From Nitrospinota bacterium (lineage in GTDB: Bacteria; UBA8248): a DNA stretch of 26,271 bases. The stretch lies in NCBI GenBank assembly GCA_029937135.1, contig JAPYQX010000007.1:1-26271 (forward strand), written 5' to 3'. Both the position numbers and the translations under genes were made by a program. The first letter of the stretch is position 1; each line of letters starts with the position of its first letter. Positions 1 through 7,801 of the stretch are shown piece by piece. Under the pieces are notes generated by a model. That model saw nothing but the letters and a program-made list of their open reading frames with translations, was not told the origin of the DNA and did no database searches.

Positions 1-547
1 GATCAGCATGCCCCAAATGTGGTACCGCAAGCAGGCCGAAGCGCTCGCCGCCCTCGATGAGCGTTTTTGTCAGCGCATCGGCGGCGATCTTTCGTTCTCT
101 TTGTTTGAGCTTGTCGATTTTGGTGAGAACAAGACACGCGGGAAGACCGGCCTTGGCGAGCCATTCGAGAAGATCCAGATCCATCTCCTTCGCTCCGCGC
201 CGCGAATCCACCAGGACGACCACCCCGCGCAGCGCTCCTCGCTCGGCCAGATACATCTCGACCATTCGCCGCCAATTGTTCTTGACCGCGACGGGAACCT
301 TGGCGAACCCGTAGCCGGGCAAATCGACGAGGATAGAGTTGCCGTCAATCCGGAAGAAGTTGATGAGTTGGGTTTTACCGGGTGCGCCACTGGTCTTGGC
401 GAGTTTTTTTCGGCGGCAAAGAGCATTGATGAGGGTGGACTTGCCGACGTTGCTGCGCCCGGCAATGGCGATCTCGGGGGCTTCCTCGGCGATCCAGCCG
501 CGGCGGTCGGAGGCGCTTGTGATGAATTCGGCTGTCTCGAACTTCAT
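1..547 (-). CDS. engB: Ribosome-assembly GTPase EngB/YsxC (partial, 3' end off window)
   Basis: TRAFAC-class small GTPase of the EngB/YihA/YsxC family, which acts in the cytoplasm in late assembly of the large ribosomal subunit. The frame opens with ATG at 547 and runs off the left edge, so the C-terminus is missing. Visible motifs in order: G1 P-loop GRSNVGKS near residue 30, a G2-region TSGAPGKTQ segment, G3 DLPG followed by YGFAKV (the family signature), and G4 TKID near residue 127. The start lies 13 bp after the DUF1015 stop, so the two are probably co-transcribed; no good Shine-Dalgarno is visible, which suggests translational coupling. The family assignment is secure; the last visible residues near the window edge do not clearly match the usual ending of the family. 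Confidence 0.93.
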   Translation of the reverse strand, partial: MKFETAEFITSASDRRGWIAEEAPEIAIAGRSNVGKSTLINALCRRKKLAKTSGAPGKTQLINFFRIDGNSILVDLPGYGFAKVPVAVKNNWRRMVEMYLAERGALRGVVVLVDSRRGAKEMDLDLLEWLAKAGLPACLVLTKIDKLKQRERKIAADALTKTLIEGGERFGLLAVPHLGHAD

Positions 548-560
548 CGCCGGGAAGACC

Positions 561-1871
561 TCAATCCATCGCGGGAGGCGCGAAGGCGTGGAAGACCAGG
601 CCGGTCCTGAGTTTCGGAAAAAAGTAGGTGGACTTGTGGGGCATCTTGCCGCCGGCCTTGGCGATTTTCACCACCGACTGAATCGGAGTCGGATTGAGCA
701 GCAAGGAAACCGCGCACTCACCCGAGCGGGCGGCGGCGAGGGCGGCCTCGGGATCGGGCGTGAAGGCGATGTCGGCTTCATCGTGCGAGGCCGCGAGGGC
801 GCCGTCCACGATATCGGCGTGAAGGCGGCTAACGTCGAGAGAAGCGACGATCCCGGCAACGGAATCACCGGCGCCCGTCTGAGCGCTTTCTTTTCTGACA
901 AGGTAGCGAAGAGGACCTTCGCCGGAGAATAAGCAAAACGCCGTGCGCTCCTCCCTCCCCAACTCTCGAAGGCGCCGGGCCACTGTCTCGCCTTCGCCCT
1001 CCGCCGGGGCGGGCTCTTCGGTCACTTCGTAAATTTCCGCCAGAGACGCGAGCGCGGTTTCAACCGGCGACCCGATTTTTTTCAAAAGCCGGTGAGTGGG
1101 CAGGACAACCATGCCAGGGTCCGACGCATTCGCCAGACACATCAGCGCATAGTCCACTTCATCGTTTTTTGGCGCGCCGTTTTTTCGAGCGGCCTCCTGA
1201 ATGTTCAGGGAAGTTTCGTAACGGTGATGCCCGTCCGCGATAAAAGTCTCCAGGCCGGCCAGCGCTTTTTGTACGGCCTCGATAGAAGATGATTCCTCGC
1301 ATCGCCAGAGCGTGTGGCGCACGCCCTCTTCCTCGAAATCGGCGATCGGCGCTCCCTCCATCGAAGCGACAAGGGCTTTCGCCGCACAGTCCCCGGGATC
1401 GTCGTAAAAGGAAAAAATGGGGCCGAAGTGCGCCCCGCATCCATTGTAGAGACCGAACAAAAACCCTTTCGGTTTGGGGAAGGTTTGTTCGTGCGGAAAA
1501 ATCTTGCCCGCTCCGTATTTTTCGAGCCGGACAGAGGTAAAAAACGCCCGCCGCTCGAGCCTCGTTCCGTCCGGCAATGAGAAAATCTGGCGGTAAGGGT
1601 AAAGGGCGGGTTTCTCATCGGTGGCGAGAATCCCCTCCCGCCGCCAGTCGGTGATATAGCCCACGGCGCGGCTGATTCGCCCCGAGTCATCCCCCTCGCC
1701 GGCCAGAATTTCGCCAAGAATGAGACGGATGACATTGTGCGGATGACGCTCACTATAGGCACGCTGCATTTCCGGCGAGAAAACGTCGTAGGGAGGCGAA
1801 GTCACATCCCCAATTTGATCGGGAGAGATGCCGGAGTGGCGCAACCCGCGAAAGGGCCGGATATCGACCAT
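561..1871 (-). CDS. DUF1015 family protein
   Basis: A 436-residue protein of the DUF1015 family, whose biochemical role is not established. It begins with the family N-terminus (IRPFRGL, then TSPPYDVFSPE near residues 25-35) and has the diagnostic FIADGHHRYETSLN motif near the middle, which looks like a metal- or phosphate-binding catalytic site. Length is normal for the family. The ATG at 1871 is preceded by AAGGAG with six bases of spacing, which supports the start. The gene sits 13 bp upstream of engB on the same strand. No membrane segment or signal peptide is seen, so it is probably cytosolic. Family assignment is firm; function is unknown. Confidence 0.9.
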   Translation of the reverse strand: MVDIRPFRGLRHSGISPDQIGDVTSPPYDVFSPEMQRAYSERHPHNVIRLILGEILAGEGDDSGRISRAVGYITDWRREGILATDEKPALYPYRQIFSLPDGTRLERRAFFTSVRLEKYGAGKIFPHEQTFPKPKGFLFGLYNGCGAHFGPIFSFYDDPGDCAAKALVASMEGAPIADFEEEGVRHTLWRCEESSSIEAVQKALAGLETFIADGHHRYETSLNIQEAARKNGAPKNDEVDYALMCLANASDPGMVVLPTHRLLKKIGSPVETALASLAEIYEVTEEPAPAEGEGETVARRLRELGREERTAFCLFSGEGPLRYLVRKESAQTGAGDSVAGIVASLDVSRLHADIVDGALAASHDEADIAFTPDPEAALAAARSGECAVSLLLNPTPIQSVVKIAKAGGKMPHKSTYFFPKLRTGLVFHAFAPPAMD

Positions 1872-2042
1872 CTGATGCTCCTTCGGTACGGCGTCTCCCG
1901 CGCGGGGAGCGCTTTGTTTTTAATCGGCAGGGGCAATATCGAATGTCCGCCCCCCCCCTCGCGGACGGCCAAGAGACTACACGGAACTTTCATCCAAGTG
2001 AAACCGATGAAGCGAATCGAAAGGATATAAACACGGGGAGAA

Positions 2043-2294
2043 TCAGCCTGTGACGTTTACCGCCTTGCCCCTGGATACTTCGACCTCGGGGTAATCGTCC
2101 TCAGTAACCGTCGATGGTTTTTCTTTTTCTTTCGGGGAACTGATTCGGGAAAGAATGCTTGCCGCGCGCTGGCTTGCCACGTCGATTTGAGAAAGCTTGC
2201 TGATAACCTGGAACTGTGCCGGGGGGGTCTCGGGAGGAGCGGTGAGCTTTGGCCGCAAAGCGGGCGGCAAAACGGATCCGACTGTATCGAACAT
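2043..2294 (-). CDS. Small unrecognised protein, 83 aa
   Basis: I do not recognise this protein. It starts MFDTVGSVLPPALRPKL, has a Pro-rich N-terminal third (PPETPPAQ), a possible amphipathic helix in the middle (VISKLSQIDVASQRAASILSRI) and a charged tail. There is no signal peptide or membrane segment. Coding status is supported by a strong ribosome-binding site (GGGGGAGGA) about nine bases before the ATG, and by its place 42 bp behind another small Pro-rich frame on the same strand that also has a good ribosome-binding site. The two may form a small operon. It could still be a chance frame; comparison with related genomes would decide. Confidence 0.5.
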   Translation of the reverse strand: MFDTVGSVLPPALRPKLTAPPETPPAQFQVISKLSQIDVASQRAASILSRISSPKEKEKPSTVTEDDYPEVEVSRGKAVNVTG

Positions 2295-2336
2295 CTGGCC
2301 AATCCTCCCCCGGAAGCGCGGCCGGAAACCACCCGA

Positions 2337-2663
2337 CTACAAGGAAAGATTAGCATATTCCGCCCGAACCGGGCAATTTCCGGCCGTGAGAGGCGATGCG
2401 GAGAAAAGATTAGGCGAGAATGTCCAGACGACCTCCGCGCGGCCCGCCGAGGGGGATGCAACAGGCCTGGTCTCCGTTGAGGGGGTCGCCTGAAACGCCC
2501 GTTTGGCGAAAATTCTGGCGATATCGGTCTCGACGGATCGGGCGCCCTCGGCGGGCCGCGCCTGGACAACCTTTTCGCTGGCGGGCCGCCTCGGAGGGTT
2601 GTTAACAGGCTGCGATTGGGCCGCCAGCCTGGAAATCATCACATCCATGCGGGTTTCAACCAT
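2337..2663 (-). CDS. Small unrecognised Pro/Ala/Arg-rich protein, 108 aa
   Basis: I do not recognise this protein. It opens MVETRMDVMISRLAAQSQPVNN and is rich in Pro, Ala, Ser and Arg, with low predicted order and no membrane segment. A GGGAGAG ribosome-binding site lies six bases before the ATG at 2663, and the 83-aa frame follows 42 bp downstream, so the pair could be one transcript. Upstream lies a 368-bp intergenic region with a near-perfect 22-nt palindrome at 2755-2776, about 90 bp before the start, which could be its operator. The composition is also what one expects of a spurious frame in GC-rich DNA, so confidence is moderate. Confidence 0.45.
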   Translation of the reverse strand: MVETRMDVMISRLAAQSQPVNNPPRRPASEKVVQARPAEGARSVETDIARIFAKRAFQATPSTETRPVASPSAGRAEVVWTFSPNLFSASPLTAGNCPVRAEYANLSL

Positions 2664-3031
2664 CTTTTACTCTCCCGGGGGTTGTTCTACAAAATTCCGC
2701 ATCTACCTGCTCCTGCCTGCCCCCCAAGAAAAGCATGATCGGTGCCAAACCACCAATAAATTACATGTGATTTATTTACAATGTCTTACGAGCGATTCAC
2801 CAGAAGCGGTCAAGTGCGAATCTCTCAAATTCGGGGGATGACTGACGCCCGGAATCGGCTTTCTTGACGCCCGGGAAAGCCCCTTGGGGAAGATTGCCAC
2901 CGGGGCCGGGAGTTCGATAATCAGACGGAGGTCCAATAATCAGGCCCCGTGATAAGATTCCGGCGCCCGAATTCCCCGACAGGGGTAAATAGGCCAGATT
3001 CCCATACGCGGCCAAACAAAAAGGACTGAAA
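2664..3031. promoter_or_regulatory. Divergent intergenic region with palindrome and direct repeats
   Basis: This 368-bp stretch lies between the leftward small gene and the rightward luciferase-like gene and shows no convincing open frame. It contains three structures. A near-perfect AT-rich palindrome sits at 2755-2776. A 10-bp direct repeat TGACGCCCGG occurs at 2843-2852 and 2865-2874, 22 bp apart. A second direct repeat ATAATCAG occurs at 2917-2924 and 2936-2943, 19 bp apart, flanked by GGGGCC and GGCCCC. Repeats at two-helical-turn spacing are typical of regulator binding sites, but no regulator is identified. A clear -35/-10 pair could not be assigned. Confidence 0.45.
2755..2776. repeat. 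22-nt near-perfect palindrome (operator candidate)
   Basis: Arms AATAAAT and ATTTATT flank the self-complementary core ACATGT; ten of eleven base pairs match. It is markedly AT-rich compared with the surrounding DNA and lies about 90 bp upstream of the leftward 108-aa gene and about 255 bp upstream of the rightward oxidoreductase gene. This is the symmetry expected of a dimeric repressor site. Confidence 0.4.
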
Positions 3032-3991
3032 ATGGCGCCACCCATCCGGTTTGGAATCACCTGGGGAATGCACCCCGACCGCCCCTCTCCGCCGGAGGTG
3101 GTGTTTTCCACCGCCGAGGCCGTTGAGGCCCTCGGGTTCGATTCGCTCTGGATCGGAGATCACATCGCCTTCCACGGCGGTCATTTTACCGAAAGCCTGA
3201 CAACACTGGCGGCCTTCGCGGCGCGCACCTCCCGCCTCACCATCGGAACCTCGGTCTACCTTCTCCCCCTTCGCACCCCCGGCGTCGCCGCCAAGACCGC
3301 TGCGACGGTGGATTTTCTCTCGGGCGGGGGCCGGTTTGTTTTCGGGGTCGGGGTCGGTGGGGAGGGAAAAGAAGAATTCGATCTCTGCGGGATTCCGCTA
3401 AAGGAGCGTGGCGCGCGGACCGACGAGGCCATCGAAATCATCCGAAAGCTCTGGACCGGAAAACCGGTCAGCCACGAAGGCCGGTTCTGGTCATTCGGAG
3501 AGACCATCCAGAGCCCGCTACCCGCCACTCCGGGAGGCCCACCTATCTGGATTGGTGGCCGGAGCGACGCCGCCCGCAAGCGCGCCGCCCTGCTGGGCGA
3601 TGGCTACGTCTCCTATCTTTTCACCGCCAAACGGTTCGCCGAGGGGTTGAAACAAATCCACGAAATAGCCGAAAAAGCGGGGCGGGAGCTTCCAATTGCC
3701 GAAGGCGGGTGGACAGCGGCGCACCATGCCTTTATCTACATTGATGATGATGAGGATCGAGCCCTCAAAACCGGGACGGAATACCTCACCCAACGCTACA
3801 ATATGAATTTCGAGGGAATCGCGGAAAAGTACCTGATTCACGGTCCGCCGGCCCGTTGCGCCGAACAACTCAAGGCGTTCACCGAGGCTGGGGCGTCACA
3901 CTTCATCCTCCGCCCGGTGGGCGCGCCGGAATCGGACATGGATCAGATGACCCTGCTGGCGGAGGAAATCATTCCGAAGGTGAAAAAATGA
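3032..3991 (+). CDS. Luciferase-like (LLM class) F420/flavin-dependent oxidoreductase
   Basis: A 319-residue member of the bacterial luciferase-like superfamily, most like the F420-dependent branch; these TIM-barrel enzymes move hydride or oxygen using F420 or reduced flavin. Visible signatures: the first strand IRFGITWG, ALGFDSLWIGDHI at residues 33-45, the RLTIGTSVYLLPLRTP strand-loop, GRFVFGVGVGG at 100-110, and the C-terminal AEQLKAFTEAGASHFILRP. The substrate cannot be predicted. The ATG at 3032 has AAGGA six bases upstream. The stop codon overlaps the next gene's start (ATGA), so the small membrane protein is translationally coupled. F420 use would need confirming from cofactor-synthesis genes elsewhere. 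Confidence 0.88.
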   Translation: MAPPIRFGITWGMHPDRPSPPEVVFSTAEAVEALGFDSLWIGDHIAFHGGHFTESLTTLAAFAARTSRLTIGTSVYLLPLRTPGVAAKTAATVDFLSGGGRFVFGVGVGGEGKEEFDLCGIPLKERGARTDEAIEIIRKLWTGKPVSHEGRFWSFGETIQSPLPATPGGPPIWIGGRSDAARKRAALLGDGYVSYLFTAKRFAEGLKQIHEIAEKAGRELPIAEGGWTAAHHAFIYIDDDEDRALKTGTEYLTQRYNMNFEGIAEKYLIHGPPARCAEQLKAFTEAGASHFILRPVGAPESDMDQMTLLAEEIIPKVKK

Positions 3992-4368
3992 ACACTGAGA
4001 AAAAAACCGGCAACAAACTCAAATGGCCCATATGTACGTTGTTGATCGTCACCGCGATCAGCGCGCTGATCTATTACGGCTACACGAAGTTCGAGGCCGA
4101 ACAGGCGATAATGGCGGAGAAAGCGGCCTCGTTTTCCGCTCCCGCGCCCCGGCCTTCCGGCGGCGCCTCCCTCCGGGCCTCCAGCGAAACCGCACTCCGG
4201 GCAGGCGCTGGACAGGCCTACCGCGGTGGGCTGCCGTTTTATCTTCTCGTCGGGTTCGCGGCCGTGATGACGACCATCCTGGGCGGTATTCTCTACCTCT
4301 GGTGGTCGCTCAAGGACTGGGAGGGCGGCAAGAAGTACGGAGAAGAAGACGCCCCCGCCGAGGAATAG
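3988..4368 (+). CDS. Small two-TM protein coupled to the luciferase-like gene
   Basis: A 126-residue protein I cannot place in a family. It has a short positively charged N-terminus, a first hydrophobic helix at about residues 13-31, a Pro/Ala/Ser-rich linker of roughly 50 residues, a second helix at about 82-106 (FYLLVGFAAVMTTILGG onward, ending ILYLWWSL), and an acidic tail. This suggests a hairpin in the inner membrane with the linker outside. The start at 3988 is chosen because ATG overlaps the upstream TGA by four bases and the upstream GGAGG-like sequence fits; the frame stays open further upstream but that would overlap the oxidoreductase extensively. It converges on the TIM44-like gene with a 12-bp gap. 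Confidence 0.7.
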   Translation: MNTEKKTGNKLKWPICTLLIVTAISALIYYGYTKFEAEQAIMAEKAASFSAPAPRPSGGASLRASSETALRAGAGQAYRGGLPFYLLVGFAAVMTTILGGILYLWWSLKDWEGGKKYGEEDAPAEE

Positions 4369-4380
4369 CCTCCCCTCCCC

Positions 4381-5487
4381 CTACGCCTGGCTGATCGCGG
4401 AGAGGAACCAGCGGCCCGGACCCGAGGAGCGCACCCAGGTCCAGTGCTCTATGAACCGGACGGGTTCGGAGGAATTTCCCTCCAGCACTTCGCCGCTTGA
4501 TTCCGAAACCACATAATCGAGCAGGCTCGCCTCGTAGGTCACGGTGATGAAGTCATGTCCCTCCTCCTGCCAGCTTTCGGCGATTTCGAGCTGGAGAATT
4601 TCGAGGTTCTCGAGCTTGTTCACCCGGCCCTCGCTCTTCATCTTATCCAGATCGCGCTGGCACTGATCAAAAATATCGCTGTCGAACAAATCGCGCATCG
4701 GCGAAAGGTCGCGCGCCACCCAGGCGTCCTGAAAGCGCATGAATGACTCGCGCACATCGAGTAAAAAATTCTCGCGGGAAAACGAACCGTCCGAGGACTT
4801 GATTCCGGGCAGGCCCTCCTCGGCACGGGAAGAATCCGCGGCATAGGTCGCCGCAACCGGCCCCGAGCCTCGCCCGTGGCCCGAGCCAATGTCGTGCCCT
4901 CGGTAGACGCTCCCCCCGCGGCTGCCGTGAGATTCCTCCACGTCGTAGGGATCGTCTCCCGAATAGGACGAGCCGCCGTAGTTGCCGCTATAGGCGGGCG
5001 CCTGCCGGTTTCTGAGGTAGCGCATGAGAAGAAAAATACCGCCCCCGATAAGGATTATCTCCAGGAGCCCGATTCCGCCACCGCCTCCGAAGCCGCCGCC
5101 CATCCCGCCGAAGAGCATCCGCCCAACCATCCCGCCAAGGAACATTCCGGCCATGCCGCCCATGAAACCGCCGCCGAAACCACCGAAGCCGCCGCCAAAA
5201 AGCGATCTGCGTCTAAAACCCGAGGCGCGGGAGCCCAGCCGGGAGCGAGAGGAACCGAAGTTTCTTCTGCGGCTGAGGCCGCCAAATGACCGCCGGGAGC
5301 GGAACATGCCCCGCGAACCCCGGAACCCGAAGCTCCGCATCCGGCCGAAACCCCCCATCCGGCCAAAGCGGGCCTCGGCATTATCCGTCGCCCAGCGGAC
5401 CCCGTCCGGCCCGAGGCCGGGAAAGCTGACATGAACGGGAGCAAACAAAAAGAAAGCGCAGAGAACAATTGTTGTTATTCGGAGCAT
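4381..5487 (-). CDS. TIM44-like domain protein, exported and Gly-rich
   Basis: A 368-residue protein with a signal peptide (residues 1 to about 22, LRITTIVLCAFFLFAP). An Arg/Ser/Gly-rich region follows at 40-95, then a Gly/Met/Phe-rich segment at 95-137, a hydrophobic helix near 139-156 (GLLEIILIGGGIFLLM), a Gly/Ser/Tyr-rich linker, and a C-terminal TIM44-like domain at about 235-367 (FLLDVRESFMRFQDAWVARDLSPMRDL onward, ending WTWVRSSGPGRWFLSAI). Bacterial TIM44-like proteins of this layout are common, but their role is not well established; the domain resembles the membrane-binding part of mitochondrial Tim44. ATG at 5487 is preferred over upstream starts because it is preceded by GAGAGG and begins a clear signal peptide. 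Confidence 0.85.
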   Translation of the reverse strand: MLRITTIVLCAFFLFAPVHVSFPGLGPDGVRWATDNAEARFGRMGGFGRMRSFGFRGSRGMFRSRRSFGGLSRRRNFGSSRSRLGSRASGFRRRSLFGGGFGGFGGGFMGGMAGMFLGGMVGRMLFGGMGGGFGGGGGIGLLEIILIGGGIFLLMRYLRNRQAPAYSGNYGGSSYSGDDPYDVEESHGSRGGSVYRGHDIGSGHGRGSGPVAATYAADSSRAEEGLPGIKSSDGSFSRENFLLDVRESFMRFQDAWVARDLSPMRDLFDSDIFDQCQRDLDKMKSEGRVNKLENLEILQLEIAESWQEEGHDFITVTYEASLLDYVVSESSGEVLEGNSSEPVRFIEHWTWVRSSGPGRWFLSAISQA

Positions 5488-5590
5488 CTTTAAGTTCCTC
5501 TCATCGGGAGCACCGGCGCGGCCCGCCGAAGTCTGACGGCGATATTTTTCAAGGCGCAAGTATCCCAACTCCCACAGCTCAAGTCCATGA

Positions 5591-5620
5591 CCGGCGGACT
5601 CAATCATTGATAGCCGCCGG
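5591..5620. repeat. Interrupted palindrome between divergent genes
   Basis: Outer arms CCGGCGG (5591-5597) and CCGCCGG (5614-5620) enclose a second inverted repeat TCAAT-C-ATTGA (5600-5610). Together they give a 12-bp hairpin or cruciform with a small internal loop. It lies midway in the 224-bp gap between the leftward TIM44-like gene (start 5487) and the rightward CoA-transferase gene (start 5712), so it could be a shared operator or a leader hairpin. Confidence 0.45.
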
Positions 5621-5711
5621 GGGGCTTGCTACGATGCGCCATCGCGAATCCCGAATCTTCCACCACCACCGGGGCCGCCACCCTCCAAGCCGCGACAGGA
5701 GCGTTTCGCAT

Positions 5712-6911
5712 ATGGCCGGTTCGGGAAAACAACCCCTCGAAGGTGTCACCGTCGTTGACATCGGCACCCTGTTCGCCGGGCCCTGGATCGCCACCTACAT
5801 GGCCGACTTCGGGGCGGAGGTGATCAAGATCGAGCACCCCCGGGGGGATTCGCTCCGCAACTTCGCCCCGCTCAAGGACGGAGTTTCACTTTGGTGGAAG
5901 TTGGCCGGGCGCGGCAAGAAATCAATCACCTGCGACATCTCAAAACCCGAAGGCCTCGAAATTATCAAAAAACTTTGCGAGGGGGCGGATGTTCTCGTCG
6001 AGAATTTCCGGCCCGGAACGCTTGAGAAATGGGGCCTGGGCTGGGAGGCGCTCCACAAACTGAACCCGAAGCTAATCCTGATGAGAACAAGCGGCTTCGG
6101 CCAGGAAGGACCCTACGCCAAGAGGCCGGGTTTCGGCACCCTCGCCGAGGCAATGAGCGGATTCGCTCACATCACCGGCTCCCCGGACGGCCCGCCGACC
6201 CTGCCCGCTTTCGCGCTGGCCGACGGAATCGCCGCGATGTGCGGCGCCTACGCCGTCATGATGGCCCTCTACCACCGCGACGTTCATGGCGCGCCGGGCC
6301 AGGAGATCGATCTCGCCATTTACGAACCGATGACCACCATCCTCGGGCCGCAATCGCTCATGTACGATCAACTCGGAACCATTCAGACCCGCACCGGCAA
6401 CGCCATTCCCTTTGTAGCGCCCCGGAATACCTACCGCTGCAAGGACGGGCGGTTTGTCGTTCTTTCCGCGAGCGCGGAAAGTATTTTCAGGCGCATCATG
6501 AGCGCTATTGACAGGGACGATCTGGCCGAAGACCCGCGCATGCAAAACCAGGAGGGGCGCGTCGCGAACGCGGCTGAACTCGACGAAGCGATCCAGGGCT
6601 GGATCGGAAAACATACCCTGGAGGAAACCGTCAGCCATTTTCAGGATTACGAGGGCGCGCTCGGTCCCGTCTACGACATCGAACAACTTCTCGAAGACCC
6701 GCACGTCCGTCACCGGGGCACTTTTATCGAAATGGACGACGAGGAGCTCGGCCCCATCCGGTTTCAGGGACCGATCCCCAACATGAAGGGAACGCCGGGC
6801 CACATCCGTTGGCCGGGTCCCCCAAAGGGTAAGCACACCCAAGAAATCCTGGAAAATCTTGGCTACACCAAGGGCGACATCGACCGCCTGCGGGAGATCG
6901 GAGCCGTCTAG
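5712..6911 (+). CDS. CaiB/BaiF family III CoA-transferase
   Basis: A 399-residue family III acyl-CoA transferase, an enzyme that moves CoA between carboxylic acids. Family features: N-terminal LEGVTVVDIGTLFAGPW, FGAEVIKIEHPRGDSLR, ADVLVENFRPGTLEKWGLG near residues 92-110, SGFGQEGPY, and GAPGQEIDLAIYEPM at 193-207. In the last segment the position of the catalytic Asp of formyl-CoA transferase is Glu205, an arrangement I also recall from CaiB-like members. ATG at 5712 has AGGAG ten bases upstream; the same frame is open for another 240 bp upstream, but that part lacks family similarity and runs through the divergent promoter region. The stop overlaps the GTG start of the next gene by one base. 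Confidence 0.92.
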   Translation: MAGSGKQPLEGVTVVDIGTLFAGPWIATYMADFGAEVIKIEHPRGDSLRNFAPLKDGVSLWWKLAGRGKKSITCDISKPEGLEIIKKLCEGADVLVENFRPGTLEKWGLGWEALHKLNPKLILMRTSGFGQEGPYAKRPGFGTLAEAMSGFAHITGSPDGPPTLPAFALADGIAAMCGAYAVMMALYHRDVHGAPGQEIDLAIYEPMTTILGPQSLMYDQLGTIQTRTGNAIPFVAPRNTYRCKDGRFVVLSASAESIFRRIMSAIDRDDLAEDPRMQNQEGRVANAAELDEAIQGWIGKHTLEETVSHFQDYEGALGPVYDIEQLLEDPHVRHRGTFIEMDDEELGPIRFQGPIPNMKGTPGHIRWPGPPKGKHTQEILENLGYTKGDIDRLREIGAV

Positions 6912-7801
6912 TGGCCACGTTCATTTTTCATCCGGGCTATTATGCCAACCTTAACGGCCACGTTCTTCAGGTGGAAAAATTCCGCAAGACCTATGAGCGC
7001 CTGCTGGCGGCGGGGGTTCCCGAAGACGCATTCCTCCGGCCCGAGAAGGCCAGGGATGAAGATATCCTCCGGGTCCACACCTCCGGGTATCTTGCCGACA
7101 TGCGCTCGGGAGACCACACCCACCGCACTCGCCCGAGCGAGCTTCCTCTTTCGCCGGAGATTGTCCGGTGGACGTTTCTTGCCGTGGGGGGAACCATTCT
7201 CGCCGCCCGCGAAGCGCTGAAGAGGGGCCTTGCGCTGAATCTTTCGGGTGGTTTTCATCACGCCTTCCCGGACTGCGCCGAGGGGTTTTGTTATTTCAAC
7301 GATCTCGCCGTGGCCATCCGGGCGCTTTTGAGCGAGGGCGCCGTCTCAAGGGCCGCCGTGATCGATTGCGACCTTCATCAAGGAAACGGAACGGCGGTAA
7401 TTTTCAAGAATGATGACAACGTGTTCACGTTTTCGATTCACCAAGAGAATATCTACCCTCCGAAGCGCCGGAGCGATCTGGACGCTGGCCTTTCGGACCT
7501 GACCGGCGACCGCGACTACATGAAAATAATCGAAATGCATATTCCGCGAATCCTCGATGATCACCGCCCCGAAATTGTCCTCTATCAGGCCGGGGCCGAT
7601 CCCTATGGGGGCGATAAGCTCGGAACGCTGAAACTCACCAAGGAGGGGCTTCGGCGGCGTGACGACTTTGTTCTCGGCGAATGTCGGAGGCGGGGGATAC
7701 CCGTCGCGGGAACCCTCGGCGGGGGCTATGCGAGAAATCCCGAGGACACCGTGGATATCCACGTCCAGACCGCGATGGCTTTCCGGGAGGCGGAAATTTA
7801 A
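6911..7801 (+). CDS. Histone deacetylase / acetylpolyamine amidohydrolase family protein
   Basis: A 296-residue zinc-dependent deacetylase-superfamily protein, related to AcuC, acetylpolyamine amidohydrolases and class II HDAC-like enzymes. The catalytic set is complete: His-His dyad in GGFHHA (116-117), zinc ligands Asp154 and His156 in DCDLHQGNG, Asp230 in AGADPYGGD, and the transition-state Tyr273 in GGGY. It should therefore be active on an N-acetyl or acyl-amide bond, but the substrate is unknown. The GTG start shares its G with the TAG stop of the CoA-transferase gene, which indicates translational coupling. About 165 bp separates it from the MFS gene. Bacteria lack histones, so polyamines, acetylated proteins or a xenobiotic amide are likelier substrates. 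Confidence 0.92.
   Translation: MATFIFHPGYYANLNGHVLQVEKFRKTYERLLAAGVPEDAFLRPEKARDEDILRVHTSGYLADMRSGDHTHRTRPSELPLSPEIVRWTFLAVGGTILAAREALKRGLALNLSGGFHHAFPDCAEGFCYFNDLAVAIRALLSEGAVSRAAVIDCDLHQGNGTAVIFKNDDNVFTFSIHQENIYPPKRRSDLDAGLSDLTGDRDYMKIIEMHIPRILDDHRPEIVLYQAGADPYGGDKLGTLKLTKEGLRRRDDFVLGECRRRGIPVAGTLGGGYARNPEDTVDIHVQTAMAFREAEI

Noticed and set aside
1945..1966. GTCCGC/GCGGAC hairpin around a nine-C run as a terminator
   Set aside because: The stem is only six bp, there is no U-tract on either strand, and the loop is a simple homopolymer; not enough for a call.
5469..5711. N-terminal extension of the first CoA-transferase
   Set aside because: The frame is open, but the extension has no family similarity, overlaps the divergent gene's start and has no better ribosome-binding site than ATG 5712.
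6072..6842. A 256-codon open frame on the minus strand
   Set aside because: It lies wholly opposite the first CoA-transferase gene and shows no family motif.
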